NCBI GenBank assembly: GCA_029224185.1
Contig: CM055199.1
Span: 13,111,089 to 13,175,088, forward strand
Length of the DNA: 64,000 nucleotides
Reading direction: 5' to 3'
DNA from: Karalla daura
Taxonomy: Eukaryota; Chordata; Actinopteri; Chaetodontiformes; Leiognathidae
This document shows, piece after piece, positions 32,441-45,294 of this stretch. The notes under the pieces were generated by a model. That model saw only the letters and a list, made by a program, of their open reading frames with translations. It was not told where the DNA came from and ran no database searches. A program made the translations under genes and the position numbers. Each line of letters opens with the position of its first letter. The stretch's first letter is position 1.

Positions 32441-32539
32441 CTGAGCAAGTTTGCTCTGTGCCGTGCGGCAGAGCTGCTAAACATGCTTCCTATAGGCGCT
32501 TTTGCAAACACGCCGCTTACCTTTACAAGGTGCAGGACC

Positions 32540-32670
32540 ATGTGCTCCAGCGTAGTTTAGTTGATAGAGCATGTGGTTGTCTTGGGTTAGGAGTTCAATT
32601 CCCAGTGGGGTCACAAAACTGCACTCACATCCCTGTACGGTCTTTTGGGCGAAGCCATCTGCAAACAGCA
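32540..32670 (+). mobile_element. tRNA-derived SINE remnant
   Basis: The Pol III A-box TAGTTTAGTTG at 32553-32563 matches the consensus TRGYNNARNNG exactly. The B-box AGTTCAATTCC at 32592-32602 differs from GGTTCGANTCC at two positions. After the tRNA head comes 'cttttgggcgaagccatctgcaaa' (32642 on), which resembles the 'ttgggtaaaagcgtctgcta' core of fish tRNA-derived SINEs. It is not a functional tRNA: no acceptor stem pairing is evident. Confidence 0.7.
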
Positions 32671-34600
32671 TGGAGGCCTATTTTACTGCTTTACCTACTG
32701 CAGCAGCAGTGTTTAGATCTCTCCTTTTTTCAATAGCGTTTGAGCCCGAATGCTGCCTGAACTATATCTCTGTGGTGATTTAAACACTGCTGGCTTTTAA
32801 TGATCTGCCCTCGTATGTTACCGTTGGATAGTCTCGCTGGATAATTCAGGACCGGCTTGAGACATGTTTAAAGAGGCCACAAAAGTATTGAAGCAATTCA
32901 TCCCGTTGGAGCGCGCAACTCAACACACAACCCCATTCGGTTTCACACCAGATATACATTTGGAGCGTTACTCCCTGAAAGAGGGACCGGGCACTGTTTG
33001 TAGTTAGAGTGTTAAAAGCCCAGACCTGTTGGCAGCTCTGAGAGAGAGTGGTGCGATTATAACCGTGGCATCAGAGGAGTCATCTGTGCAGGCTGACAGC
33101 TTGTAGAGCTCCCACGCTATCTGTTACCCGTACTGTCCCAGTCCTCCTCTGTGCTCCTGTACGTAATTACAGTGGTTAATCTTCTGCTTCTCCCCTGTCT
33201 CCTGCCCACTCGCTGTCTTCCTTATTAGCCCTCCCTTGCCCACCTGAGATTTTTGTCTTCTTCCTCTCCAATTTTTCCTCTCATGGTAGCAGCGTGCTCC
33301 AATCAGAGTTGCCATTGTTTATTGTGATAAGTTGGGATAATGAACAAATGACCTGCCACCTGGAGCACTTAGAGCCTGGTGTTAAACTCGGGTTATAAAA
33401 ACCTCTTCCAGCTCTATTGATTTACTGGCAACATTTGATTGTACCCACGGGGCAGGGGGCCTGCAAGGCTGCACAGAGCTCTTACTGTTTTACAGTCCTT
33501 ATTACACCAAACAAATAAATCTCCTGACCATTAATTCACTGCCTGTGCCCTCACTCTCCAGACTGATAGGCCAAAAATCAAAACAGATTCAGACTGCTCG
33601 AGCAAACTCGGTCAGATAACTAGGTAGTTACAGGCAATGTTGCTTTTTTCCTATGTGCCCCCTACTCTATATTGGATTAGCAGACCGCAGACAACTTTTG
33701 AGTGTTCTGGGAAGATTTTATGATCACCGAGGACAAATACATGAGGAAATGATTTGAGTTGGCCTGTCCTGTTTTTTTGCAAACAACGGTCATTATTTCA
33801 ATATCCTGTGAGGCTCTTTTACGATGCCCCTGCCGTGCTCTTTTGGCTGCTTCTCCACCGTGTGCAGAGAAGCGACGTGGCACCTCATAGTTAACAAAAG
33901 TCAACAGCGGGGAGAGTCAGACCGGTCTGATTTTTTTTTTTTTTTCACAACGGAAGGCAATTGTAAACACTCAGGGGGCCCGGACAAATGGAACTGGGAG
34001 AAACGCTGCACTGGTCCCAGACTAAAAGTCAAATCAACTATTCGTTGGGCCTGGACGGTAATACGAGAATGAGGCAACCGTCTTGTAAAACATTAATAAA
34101 GGGGCTGTCCAATAAAATCCACTCCAGCAATTAATGATTTTAACCTCAGTGTTTGCAGGAACATGCGGGTTGTTGAGGGTATTGCTTCATCTGCTCTGAA
34201 AAAAAAGAGAGAAAAAAGCAGTGAACTGTAATGCTGCCGTAAAACGGGTGATGTTAATTATTTATGGGAATAGACACGTTTGTGCCCCTTCATACGCTTG
34301 CTCCATCCCTCTTTCACACACAGACAGAAGTTATATACCGACAGGCCCTGGAGTATACAGCCCTGTGCCAGAATGATGAATAAACTGCACCAGGGGAAGA
34401 TGAAAGATTCCCTGATTAGTTCTTGCCAACATGTTTACCATAGTTTGAATCACAACCATATTCACTGATTGTACACTTATGTAATGCAAGGTTCAAATAC
34501 ACTTTCCATCCTGCCCACTGGTTTCCCTGTGGAAACTGACACATAATTGTCAGCATATGTGGAGCATACACACATTGAAGCTCTACTCACAACTCTCTCA

Positions 34601-34603
<3 letters not shown>

Positions 34604-34669
<66 letters not shown>
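34604..34669. repeat. long (CA)33 microsatellite
   Basis: Uninterrupted CA array of about 66 bp, the longest pure CA run in the window. Confidence 0.97.
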
Positions 34670-34673
<4 letters not shown>

Positions 34674-34825
34674 GCAGCACACACACTCAAGTGGAGAATC
34701 CTTAGAGTGATGTCACCTTCAAACAAAAGGCAAAAAGCTGCCAGGACCGTACTAAATGCAGTGACTGCCTTGGATTAAACAGCGTGGTTAGCACACACAA
34801 ACATGCTTAAATAAACACATTCATG

Positions 34826-34844
34826 CACACACACACACACACAC
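34826..34844. repeat. (CA)n microsatellite
   Basis: Short uninterrupted CA array. Confidence 0.93.
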
Positions 34845-34999
34845 GCAAATACACATGCATGCAGTTAGTGTTATGCATTCAACGATGCATATTTCTAAGG
34901 AGCAATCCCATTTGATTCTGATTTCTTCATCCTCCAGCAGAGACCTCTGCTGCGGGTAAGAGACGCCTGCTTATCATGCAAGACTCACCGGCCACTGCA

Positions 35000-35215
35000 C
35001 GAAGGTGGCTTTGAACATGTAAGCTCTACCGGATATTCATGGGCTTCCGTACCTGGAAGGTATAGGAGATGTTGGCTCACAGATACCTCTGACGCCAAAT
35101 GCAGGATAAATCCTTTCCCCTTGTGGCCAAACATGGTAAATATTCATACGCATCCATGACGGTATGATGTTGTGATCAGTCAGCGTTCAATGCAGAGATT
35201 TAGAGACAGCATAAT
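35000..35215. promoter_or_regulatory. candidate regulatory element
   Basis: GGATATTCATGGGC near 35031, GGTAAATATTCATACGCATCC near 35135 and CATAATCCAGCC near 35210, in a repeat-free stretch. Confidence 0.35.
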
Positions 35216-35269
35216 CCAGCCAAACCTCAGGAAAAAAAAGAAAACTCAGATCAGGAGGCCTGAAAGTAG

Positions 35270-35510
35270 GTCTCCTCCCGCACGACACACCACTTGGGAT
35301 TGCTGCCATTATGATGTGCTTAGTCAGGCCACTCCAGTCTCTGGATAAAAGACAAGACCACCAGACAGCTAACCTGCTAATCTGCCCGAATATTCTGTTA
35401 ATCTGACAGGCCGCATTGAATAATGAATATGTACATTATCACAGAGGGAGGTATCACAGGGGACACGGTGGATCACACGCCGCGTGGAAGGTGGACATGG
35501 CTGTCTGTTA
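35270..35510. promoter_or_regulatory. candidate regulatory element
   Basis: CTGCTAATCTGCC near 35373, TTCTGTTAATCTGAC near 35392 and TTGAATAATGAATATGTACATT near 35416 (the last close to a SOX/POU-type composite). No repeats. Followed by CpG-containing ACGCCGCGTGG. Confidence 0.4.
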
Positions 35511-36142
35511 TCAGCGTGATTTCTAATGAGTTGATTCACAGGTGAGGGTGTAGTTAGAGGGCCTTGTCTCCATCTGTCTGTGTGTAATTATGACAAAGGT
35601 GTCTACATTAAGAACACACTGTACTTCTGAAATCACCAGCAATAATGCTTTGCTAACAAGTGTGTGGGTCATACATTGAAATATAAAAAAAAAAAAAGAA
35701 AAGGTAAGCTCCAATCGATGTGTGTGCTTGTGTAGGTGCATATGCTGCAGCCATTAACGTGGGTCTGAATCTGCCAACTGTCTAATCACCAATCTAGAAC
35801 AATATGACCCATGAATGATAAATGAAAGCATGCGTGCCACCATGACAAAAGACCTCCTCTTGTCAGCTGCAACAGCAGTAAATGACTTTCCACTCTGAGG
35901 AAGGTTGTCCCTGTGATTTACACCGGCTCTTACTGGGGCAGCGAGTTCAGTTAAATGCATGTTTGATTGTTTATTTATTGACAGTCTGCGGTGATTTTCG
36001 GAGCTGCGTTTGAGCATGTTTACGTTCCCGTTTCTGAATGACGCCTCTTTGTAAAGTTCACGCTGAGCGCCACACAACAAGGTGTCTATATCCAGGACCT
36101 ATTTTCATACATTTTCTTTTTATCCCCTTGCCCCCATTGCTG

Positions 36143-36178
36143 CCCCCCCCACCCCATCCCACCCCACCCCCTTCCCCA
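36143..36178. repeat. C-rich low-complexity tract
   Basis: Runs of four to eight C separated by A, T or TT. The complementary strand is G-quadruplex prone. Confidence 0.93.
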
Positions 36179-39100
36179 TTTCATTCCATTTCCTTCTGGG
36201 AGTAGGGCCCTGCTTTACCTTTCAACCACGACACGCTACCTGTCACAGCGAAGAACACACACACAGACATCCCTGAGCGTGGTGCAAGAGGCATGTGACA
36301 TCTGTTCTCTCTCCGGTGGGCTCCTCATGTCCTCGACCTCATCCACGTCGTTTCTGAGCACCTGGAGGGGAGGAGGGGGAGGCGGTATGACAAGGGGACA
36401 TAGCAAAGAAAAAAGGCAGGAGATGAAAGTAGCGTGAGCGTGTGCACGTGTGTGCGCGTGGGGCATGCGTTTGTTAGGGGGGAGGTGGATGGTGTTGTAG
36501 ACAGAGAGCAGTCAACCACAACATCAGTCAGGACTGCCACCACCCTTCCTCCCGCCATCGCTAACTTTTCCCTGCGTGACCTTGACCTGAGTTTGGTGCT
36601 TTCTGACAGCACGGGTCCTTGTTGACACCAGCTGTGCCTGCGCACTGTGCCAGATGCACGAGGGGGGGGAGAGAAAGTAGGCTACGGTGAGGTTGAAAAA
36701 TCAAAGGGTGGAGTGACATAATGCTTTAGTGCGCACGCACGTTGAGGAATAGCGGCGTGTTGCGGTGACCCCGCAGCCTCAGACAGGCTGATACGGAGTG
36801 AAAATGGATGGCTGTGCGCGCAGAGCCGAGGCTGGAGGCCTGTGGTGGGAGAGGTGGGAGGCATGTGATAGCCATGCTCGACACATCAGAGGGAAGGAAG
36901 GAAACGCACGCTCACAAACAGCCGCTGCTCTCCAGTGCCTGAGTCATGCCACTCAGGCAGAGAAACAGCTACTGTTACAGTGACTTAAGATGCTGTCGCA
37001 GTAATGACTGGATGGCGCTGGCTCCTCGACAGCTCTGCATATAACTGGAGAGGAGACGTTTCCAGGTTGGGGAAAGTAAAACACTGAGCTGATGGGAGCG
37101 GTAAAGCTCTCTGGAGTTGACTGCGCTGCAGAGTGGATAATAACTATCTCTGAGTTTATCACTACTGACAACTCCTTTCCTATTACACCCAGTCATTTGA
37201 TCCCTTGCTATGATGAAAAAAATCCCCACTGCTTTAACAATCTATTAAATCACATAATCCATATATGCTATGTTTAATTCTAATCTAATATACTTCCCTG
37301 TTGTTTTTTTTCCTTTTCCACATGTCATACTTCCATGGTGTGAGAAGTGAGGCCGCCTGGAGCAGAGGCTGTGTCTGTTTAGCACATTGACTCAGCAGGG
37401 TCATGGGTTCGCTGGCTCCGGCTCAGCTTGCTAACAGCCTTTTCAAATCATTAAGTAATGAAGTGGGTGCCATTCAAATATAAATGTATCCACAAGCCAG
37501 GATCCTTTCATGTTTCCAACCATAAATACTCTTGGATTTTTCCTCAGAGCCAACATACCTATCAAAGCAATTTCCAACATCTGTTACCCCCCTCCCTTAA
37601 AAAAGAAAGTGCAGGACACAGAGCCAATCACTATAGCCGCACATCAAAGTGTTTTATAATGCACAGGCTACAAAACAGTTATGCCTACTTTTTTCTTAAT
37701 TTGTTAATTGATTATTGCCTAATCTGTCAAAGATCCTGGCTCAGAGTCCCTGTGAATGAGCACCGTGTTGCTGAGTCCACACTGCATAGGCGCACACATG
37801 CACTGAGACCTACAAACACAGTGAGATAAGCAAAACCCCAGATGCAAAGTCTCTTGATGCTCGCTGATTATTTCGAGCACAGCCACCACTGACCTTGGCA
37901 CACAAGCGCCTTCCCTCTCCATCCATCTCTCTTGCGCTGGAGTGGCCCCTGGCCTGCAGCTTATTGGGGGGCCTGGAGCCAGCTTCCCATCTCAGACAGG
38001 CCCTAATCTGGGAGGCAAATGATAAGGCTGAGGTTTACAGGAGGGGCTTTGCACACTCACCAAAATTTGCATTTAAAGGCCCTCAAGTAATCTTTTGGCT
38101 TATTTAAATCTCAGCAAGACACTAGCAGGAGAGATGGAGGGGGGGAAATTCAGCAGATCCACCTCCAGTGCTTCTTTCCCATGGTAGTCCAAATCCCCAC
38201 CAGAAATGAGCCAGGATGTGGATTGCTTTGCTGTTCTCACAGCAGCCAGTCCCTGTATTATCAATGGCATTTAATTGACTACGATTTTTTTTCTCCCTCT
38301 GCATCCAAATAAAACCGCCACATGGGGACAAAAGCTTCAACCATCCCTGTAAAGCTGTTTGTAGAGAGAGAGGGAAAAAAATGCGTAATTTTGCCAGAAA
38401 ACATATGCAGCTATTGACATATAGTTGGCTGTGCTAGAAGGGAGGTTTTCTTTTCTTTGCTTATATGCTTGTTTGTTTGTCTGGTTGTTTTACATGAGTA
38501 GGTTTGATTATGTATTTTTTCATGCACTCTTTGTTATTATAATAAATACGGAATAAACATTTTGCATTTTCAAGTTCCCCACAAAGGATTGTCGCCATAT
38601 GGCCTGCTAAGCAAGACATTATTGTCATGCAGGTTCTTTATATTTTTCCTGCATTATTCTTAAGCCTTCCGCACACTTTATAATGTTCCTCTGTTGAGTT
38701 ACCATTGGCAGTCAGAGTTATTCATCTCGATGAAAAGCTGAAAGTGGAAAATATACAATAACGAAAACACCAAACAGTCGCTGGCACACTGCTAGAATAT
38801 TTTCTGTACCATTTTTTTGTATAAATGTGCGAATATTTACCATCTGCAGCAGCTACTGTATGGAAGGGACTGTAGTACTGTCAGCACATTCTCTGGTTTA
38901 CTGGCATCACGTCCTGCAGTATGTATACCATAACAGCACAATGCTTCTGCTCAGCCAACTCGTGTCAGCGTCAGGGGGCTATTTTCAGTGTGGGATTGTA
39001 TGGTGCATCCTACACATCCAGAAGGGATCTGAAAGATTAATCCTCACCTTTCCAACTGAATGTATGTAATTTGGTTTGACAAACACCAGCCCTACAGGGA

Positions 39101-40193
39101 CATTTTCTTCATTAATACTTGACAATGTGCCTTGCGTCTCAGGCCTGAGGAGATGTAGTGGTGTGACGGACGAGAGCATTAAAGTGACCCAGATTCAATC
39201 TTTCTTTGCCTACTTGCGAGCTTTTAACACTGAGTACAGCACCTGTGATACAAAATTCAGTCGAGAGAGCAACAAAGGCTGGGTGTTAACAGCCATTACA
39301 ACAGGCCACACAGACGGGACACGATCTGATGATCCTCTCAGACTGTAACGCACAGTAAAATATTCAACGGGGTGGAGAAGCAGCTTTTTGAAGACCTTAA
39401 GAAACTGTGACAGCCCTGTGTACAATATTAGTCAAGTGTACGCAAGGGGCTGTCTAGGTCAGGTCACCATGACAAGGTTGAAGCTTCTACAAGTCACAAT
39501 AAGTGATGTTAACTATTCTTTGCAGAGAAAATCTCAACATTGTAACATATCAAACATATAAGGAAACATAACGTATTAAAAAAGTGACCTTCTGTTAGTT
39601 ATACACAGATTTTCCTTCTTCATCATCTGAAGTGAGTCATGTCAGCTGTTTCCTGTCTGTGCAAATCCAAACTAATGGGCTACTGGCTTTGGCTTCATAT
39701 CTAGTTGACAGATGTGACAGTAAAGTTTCTCCTAATTTAAGGCTTGGCAAAACAGCAAATAATAATTCCTAAAACGTCCCCAAAAAAAAACACTTAAGTA
39801 TTGCTAAGTTTTTCAATAACAAACAGCGCACTTAACATCTGCATGGCAGCTTCTAGAGGGGAAAGAAAACTATAAAAAAGACACAGCCTGTGTTTCAAAT
39901 CAACAAGAGGTCTGTTGGACACCATTAAAGCGGCTGGAAAGGCAGAACCTGATATCATTTTTAATATTCTGACCGATTTTCTCTTTTGCATAACCCCATT
40001 CACAGCCTGAAGACAGGTCAAATCAAGCTCATGCATATAAAAGCCGTTGCCCTGGGCAAAGATTTAACCAGCCCGGATGAGTCCCAGGGCTCAGTGTTGG
40101 TAGTGAACAGAAAAAAACACTGTTGCTGCCATTCCAGCTCTTGAGAAATATGAGGAGACACAAGAAAAGGGATCTGGACAGAACAGCCCCCTT

Positions 40194-40221
<28 letters not shown>
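40194..40221. repeat. (CA)14 microsatellite
   Basis: Uninterrupted CA array. Confidence 0.96.
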
Positions 40222-40226
<5 letters not shown>

Positions 40227-40370
40227 TTTCCACCTCCCCCGTCCTCCGAAACTAACCGTTAGCTCGGCTTCCCAGTCACACTATGGAGACCCTGCTCACT
40301 CTTCCATGCCACAGCCACTTCCTGCTGGCTCTAAACAATGCAGACTCCATTTGGGCCGCCGTAATGGCTG

Positions 40371-40979
40371 ACTGCTTGACATAACCCTTGTCAGTGAGAG
40401 CTGAGATAGGTGACACTTGACAGATGTGTAATTGCTGGAAGAGCTCACTGACAGGTGGATGAGCTTAAAGACACCTGATATGCTTCTGAGGCTGTTGATG
40501 CAGGGGATTACACCTTTAAGCGGCACCGGCTTGCCTGGGTGTTGGTGAAGTTTTTTTTTCTTTTTTTCCCCTGCATGCTTCAAGATGGTAGAAAAAAAAA
40601 CCTGGGGTAATTTATTCAAAGTGAAATTGGTTTGATTTGTTTGAGCCAAGATATGAGCCAAGCGTGACAGTGAGAAAGGTTAAGTCTTTCGCAATAACCC
40701 TCATTTAATGCATCCAGATGTATATTCTCTGCGAGGTAATGCATGGTTTTGACACCATCTGAGCGGGCTTGTAAAGCCTCGTGTCGAGGCGTGATAGCTT
40801 TCCCTCTCGGGTCAGCCCAGGTGAGGTGGTACCAGAAGCCCGGAGATAACACTCCACCCCTATGAAAGACAGGAAGTGAGATAAACATTCACTCCTTGAT
40901 TAGAAGCCAGGGTGTGGGGCTGCCATGTGGGAGGTGGTGCAGTCATAGGGGTGGAACAGGGAAGATGTGGATGTGGGCG

Positions 40980-41026
<47 letters not shown>

Positions 41027-41679
41027 TGGGTTGTGTTTTATGTGTGGTGCTGTAATGCAAATCAATGATCTCCTTCAGTGCAGAGTAGAACAGCACAATG
41101 CCTGCACACCTGTCCATCACTCAACATCTCCTGTTCCACCTCTTGAAGCCAGGAGAAGGAGAAAAAAAATCACTTTAGCTCCCAGTCAAGGGGTTGAAAA
41201 TAGGGGAGGGGAGAGAAGGAGGAGTGCTCAGAGGCCCAGACATTCACTTTTTCTTTTCCTCGCCGAGAAGACCGCATTATTAGAACTGCAGTTACTGAAC
41301 TGGGAGGAGGGAGACCGATGCTTTTGGATGTGACCTCAATTGCACTGGCACACTATCTCAACGAAAGTCTCATTTCACCGAGAAAGGAGGGGGAAGAGAA
41401 AAGAGAAATTGACAATATCTTTTGTACCATCATGCATAGACAGCGTATAGAGATTTAGCCTTGATATGGATGGGTGGGGCGGGAGGGGGTGGCTGTTCTA
41501 GCTGCATCGCAGAGGCTCAGCTCAGTTCATTGGGGGTATTTTCACTTATAATTGGGGTAGCTTTCATCTTGTCTGCCAAAAGGCGTAGCAGCGAAGAAGA
41601 GCACCAAGAGGGAGCTATCACTTCCCCTATTTCCTGGCCCCAGACAAAGGCATCCAGGCAGGCAGCCTGCTGAAGATGA
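40371..41679. other. non-coding spacer with long GT array
   Basis: A possible weak element at 40380-40530 (GTGTAATTGC near 40425, GGGGATTACACC near 40503). The remainder holds the GT array and purine-rich runs near 41155-41225 and 41385-41410. No gene. Confidence 0.52.
40983..41025. repeat. (GT)21 microsatellite
   Basis: Uninterrupted GT array of 43 bp. Confidence 0.97.
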
Positions 41680-42060
41680 TGTATTTCTGATCAAAGAGCC
41701 TGGAGTTGTCAGCAGCTCGGCCTAGCGCAGCAACCTGATTGCTCCTGGATAGATTTGTCCCTTTGATCAGAGCAGACTCTGACTGCAGGCACTGTTTATG
41801 CAAAGAAAAGACGGCAGAGCGAAATCTACCCGGCGTTGTGTGGAAGCAGGCGTTGGGCTGGGGGAAGGACTTTAGCTCCGGGATATGTTGGTTCACACAA
41901 TAATAAAATATGATATCTGTTATAATTACCGCTAATGAGATAACACTGCAGAAAGCCTCTGCAGCAACTTGTTGCTCTGATGCTTTCGCGCTGACAGCAA
42001 AAAATCCAACTTGTATGTTACTCATGATTAGCTGATAAAACTCTGCCTCTAATTACTACA
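41680..42060. promoter_or_regulatory. candidate regulatory element
   Basis: Repeat-free. Contains paired CTGATCAAAG / CTTTGATCAGAG TCF/LEF-type sites near 41687 and 41761 in opposite orientation, and ATAATTACCGCTAATGAG near 41920. An opposite-strand frame of 132 codons (41627-42025) has no known domain and is probably incidental. Confidence 0.45.
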
Positions 42061-42119
42061 ACATGCATCAGATATAAGAGTGAGATAATGCAATGTACTT
42101 AGTATTTTACAAAATGGGT

Positions 42120-42300
42120 TCGTTACAGTGTGCAAACATCTTAGGCATAAAGCAAATAACCGTCGGCTATGAATTTATGTGGACTTGAAAAGGCCCATAA
42201 TTTTGTCATAATATATTGATGTGAATCCTCATGGCGAGAGCAGGATTACATTTCTAATTGTGCTACACGAGTCCATTAATGTCCTCACTATGTAGGATTG
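42120..42300. promoter_or_regulatory. candidate regulatory element
   Basis: CCCATAATTTTG near 42195, ATAATATATTGATGTG near 42209, TTTCTAATTGTGC near 42250 and GTCCATTAATGTCC near 42271. Dense homeodomain cores, no repeats. Confidence 0.42.
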
Positions 42301-43009
42301 TACCTACAAATCCCACTGTGACCGGAGCCATGTTTAGTCTAGAAAGAGCAGTCTTCTCGTACCCGGCAACATGTCTTCCAACCCTAAAATGTCAAACACA
42401 CTTGACTTAAAACACTCAAGTTAAGGTTGCGCTGGGGTATCAGATTCTCTCGTGTCCTCTTGATAATGAATGGAGGTGAACTTTGCATGAGGTTGCTACC
42501 CAATATGTCCAAACGTCTCCACAAGTCACAGATTTCTTTAACACCCGAGTCTTGTGCAGAATCAACTGAAAAGGGTGAATTCATTGTTGGGAGTATGAAA
42601 ACACAACTGTTTACATCCTTTAAATACATCTTCACAATATCTACATAAATAGCCTGCATATTTAATTACTGCTGTCAAAATATTCCTTGAAGTCAGTGTA
42701 ACATTTGTCTTGTTTTCCTCCTCCTCACTCTCCGTTGTGGATGAGTTCAGGTCATAGCTTTCAGGGACATCAGCCTCTGCTGTTTTTCTGTCTTTTCTGT
42801 CATGTTAAACATTAAAAAGGTACAGCTCAGCACGCCTCCTGCTGAGAGACGTCAAAGTCAAGGTTAATTTATGGATGCAAAATACCTCATCTCCAGTTGT
42901 GAACTTCTTTTATTTAATTTTTTTCTCCCTTTATTTTGCTCTATTGGTGACAGGTGCTATTTAAAGGGTTTCAAGCACACGCGAGCACACAGTTTAAGTT
43001 GGTGGAAAA
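42301..43009. other. non-coding spacer
   Basis: Overlapping frames at 42384-42659 (-) and 42427-42648 (+) are unrecognised. T-rich runs near 42910. Nothing else. Confidence 0.55.
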
Positions 43010-43170
43010 GAGCGCTGAGTGGTTATGTAAGCTGTGATTAACATATCTGACGGCTGCATTTGGGTCAAACAGTGATGGGTAATTCAGGTCATTTCTGACA
43101 GCTGATGAAAACAGAAATCATCGTGGCGGGCGGTGGGCGTAATTACGTATTTATGAGTGCAAGAGGACCT
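43010..43170. promoter_or_regulatory. candidate regulatory element
   Basis: GCTGTGATTAACATATC near 43031, GATGGGTAATTCAGGTCA near 43074 and GGGCGTAATTACGTATTTATG near 43135. The last contains the near-palindromic CGTAATTACG. Confidence 0.42.
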
Positions 43171-44250
43171 TGGGGGTAGCAAGCAGAAGAGATGAGCACA
43201 TACAGAGAAGTGCCTGAGTGCAGCCTTGCTACTGTAATGACAGCTCATTTCCCTGCGTGGATGTTTTTCTCAGCTCATCGCAAAGCTTTTGTTAGTCCCT
43301 CCAGTTTACTGTACCTGCCAGGCCGGCCTTTTATGGACAATACAGGAGGGTTAAGTGTTGTATTATTAAGGGATGAATTCTCTGCTGAGACCACGGCTGA
43401 GAAAAAGGAAAGCGTGTAGGTCTTACCCAAAGGGCCCTTCGTGGCAGCTTGTTTGTGTTGTGAGAAACACAGCTGGGGTTTAGACACATTTAAAGATGCA
43501 TTTGATGTTGAATTACCCTATGTGGAGATTATGCATACATACATACATCAACCTCCTGCACTATATGGATCTGCTCCTTCCTGCATCACGCCTGACAAAA
43601 CATTTAAATTTATATTTAATAATCCCTGGCAACTCTTACGGTACAGAAAATTTGCATTTATATCCTCAACTTCCATGTATTACTAAAATCCCAAATACAA
43701 AACAGAAAGAGCTGAAAGGGGAGGATGGGATACAGCTGAATGCAAATAACCCTGGAGTTAAATCAAAGGCATCTCCAAATCAAACCCCCACCATCGCACT
43801 CTCCTTTCTCTGTCAATCCGGTGTGACATTTGTGATACGGGCAACACTTTCAATCTGTGGCTGCCTTCTCCATTGGCCGTGTAAAGTTTAATGAGCACCT
43901 TTTGTGGAGTTATATGAATAATGTATACATTACGGAGCTTTAAAGCGCCTATGGTGCATCTGTCTCCAGGATGGACGGAAGCTGCGGAGAAGAAGGACCA
44001 GTGGAAATTAAAAAGCCCGAGGGTGAAGAAGGAGAGAGAGATAGAAAAAAAAAGCTAAAAGTTGAAGGCAGTCACATTAATTTGAATGTGTCAGTGTGCC
44101 ACTTCCAATGCAAAATAGAAGTCATCAGCACAAGCGCAGAGCTCAGCAGTACACCCCGCCCCCCCTCTCTGCACAATCTATCTCTCGTCTGTTGCTCATC
44201 TGTGTCAACCTGCTCCTCACGCCAGGAACCGAACACGCAGCGACAGGGAT

Positions 44251-44332
44251 GGGAGGGGAGGGGAGGGGAGAGTGTTTTCTTGGAAATTCAGGGGAGAGCA
44301 GCATGGTTGATGTGGGAGGGGCGGGGGGGGTG
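44251..44332. repeat. G-rich tract, G-quadruplex motif
   Basis: GGGAGGGGAGGGGAGGGG at 44251-44268 has four runs of three to four G with one-base loops. A second G-rich patch follows at 44314-44330. Confidence 0.9.
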
Positions 44333-45294
44333 AGAGACACAAGTGAGTATAAAGCAGACGATGCTGTTGCAGCGCTCCTGCAGATAGCATTGATCTGTGA
44401 TGCAAAAGGATAGATGGAGATGCACTGTACTCTGAAAGACAAGCTCGCCACCGTAGAGGAGAGGAGTTGAAAGACTCCAGCGGCGCACTTTAAAAGCAAA
44501 AAAATAAAGGAAGAAGGGCTTCAAAGTTTGGTATAACTGAGGCAGGAAAATTATCAGAGTTGCGCCGATAGTGATGTTGGAAATGCCTCAGGAGGACTAA
44601 AACACCGGCTCGGTTATTGGGTGATTTACGAGCCCAGAACCAGGACACAGCTTTACATACAATACAGTGGCCAGGGTCCACAAAGCAGTTTGTGAGTTTC
44701 ATATAGATGTCAGCAATCTTGCATTTGTGCTTTTTTGTTGTTTTGAAAGTGCAAAACCAAGTCTTTTATTTTATTTGCCATCTTGATAAAAGCGACATTT
44801 TAGTGCTCAGCACTGTTGGCAACAGTGAGGATGAATTGATTTCTGGTAGAGACATTTTAGCCTGAGAAGGGAAAATGGAAGCAGCCAGCTGATATTTTCA
44901 ATGAAAAAGCCCACCAGAAAAATAACGAGCCATATGATGCATCTAAGGTTTGAGTTTAGTGGCGTTAGTGTAATAAATTAACTCCTAGATTTATTGATTT
45001 GTGGTTCTGCTTTTGACAGCTAGTCAAAACAGATAATAAAAGAAAGCTCTATGGCGTTAACACCTTTCGTATAGGGAACTAGAAGGAAAAAAAAACATCT
45101 TGAGAAAGTATTTACAATAAATCCAAAGCCAATGTGTTACCCATTTAAAAAGGAATATTCCCAACGGTCTGAACAAGAGCGGCATAATTGTTTCATGCAT
45201 TTGTTAGTACCATTTTTCCTCTGACCGTGGACCTGCTCTGGAAACCTTAATGAAAGCAAAGCACCTCAGCCTTTAACCTCTGAGAGCATTACAG

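Larger units (their letters stand above)
32671..34999. other. long non-coding spacer
   Basis: No gene supported. T(15) at 33931-33945, the long CA array at 34604-34669 and a short one at 34826-34844. Small AT-rich blocks near 34080-34140 and 34240-34270 could be weak elements. Confidence 0.57.
35511..40370. other. long non-coding spacer
   Basis: Almost 5 kb with no supported gene. C-rich tract at 36143-36178, purine runs near 36660 and 38130. The segment 35860-36080 and short AT-rich blocks at 38030-38110, 38380-38600 and 38640-38780 might be weak elements. CA array at 40194-40221. Frames 36325-36645, 37458-37829 and 39076-39348 are not recognisable. Confidence 0.5.

Noticed and set aside
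32553..32625. Functional tRNA gene
   Set aside because: A- and B-boxes are present, but no acceptor stem or proper anticodon loop is evident, and a SINE-type core follows; called a SINE remnant instead.
34780..34795. 'gtggttagcac' resembling a SINE start
   Set aside because: Eleven bases only, next to CA-rich DNA, with no following core.
37369..37430. Possible SINE head ('tgtttagcac...gggtcatgggttcg')
   Set aside because: Only the head-like part is seen; the diagnostic core that should follow is absent.
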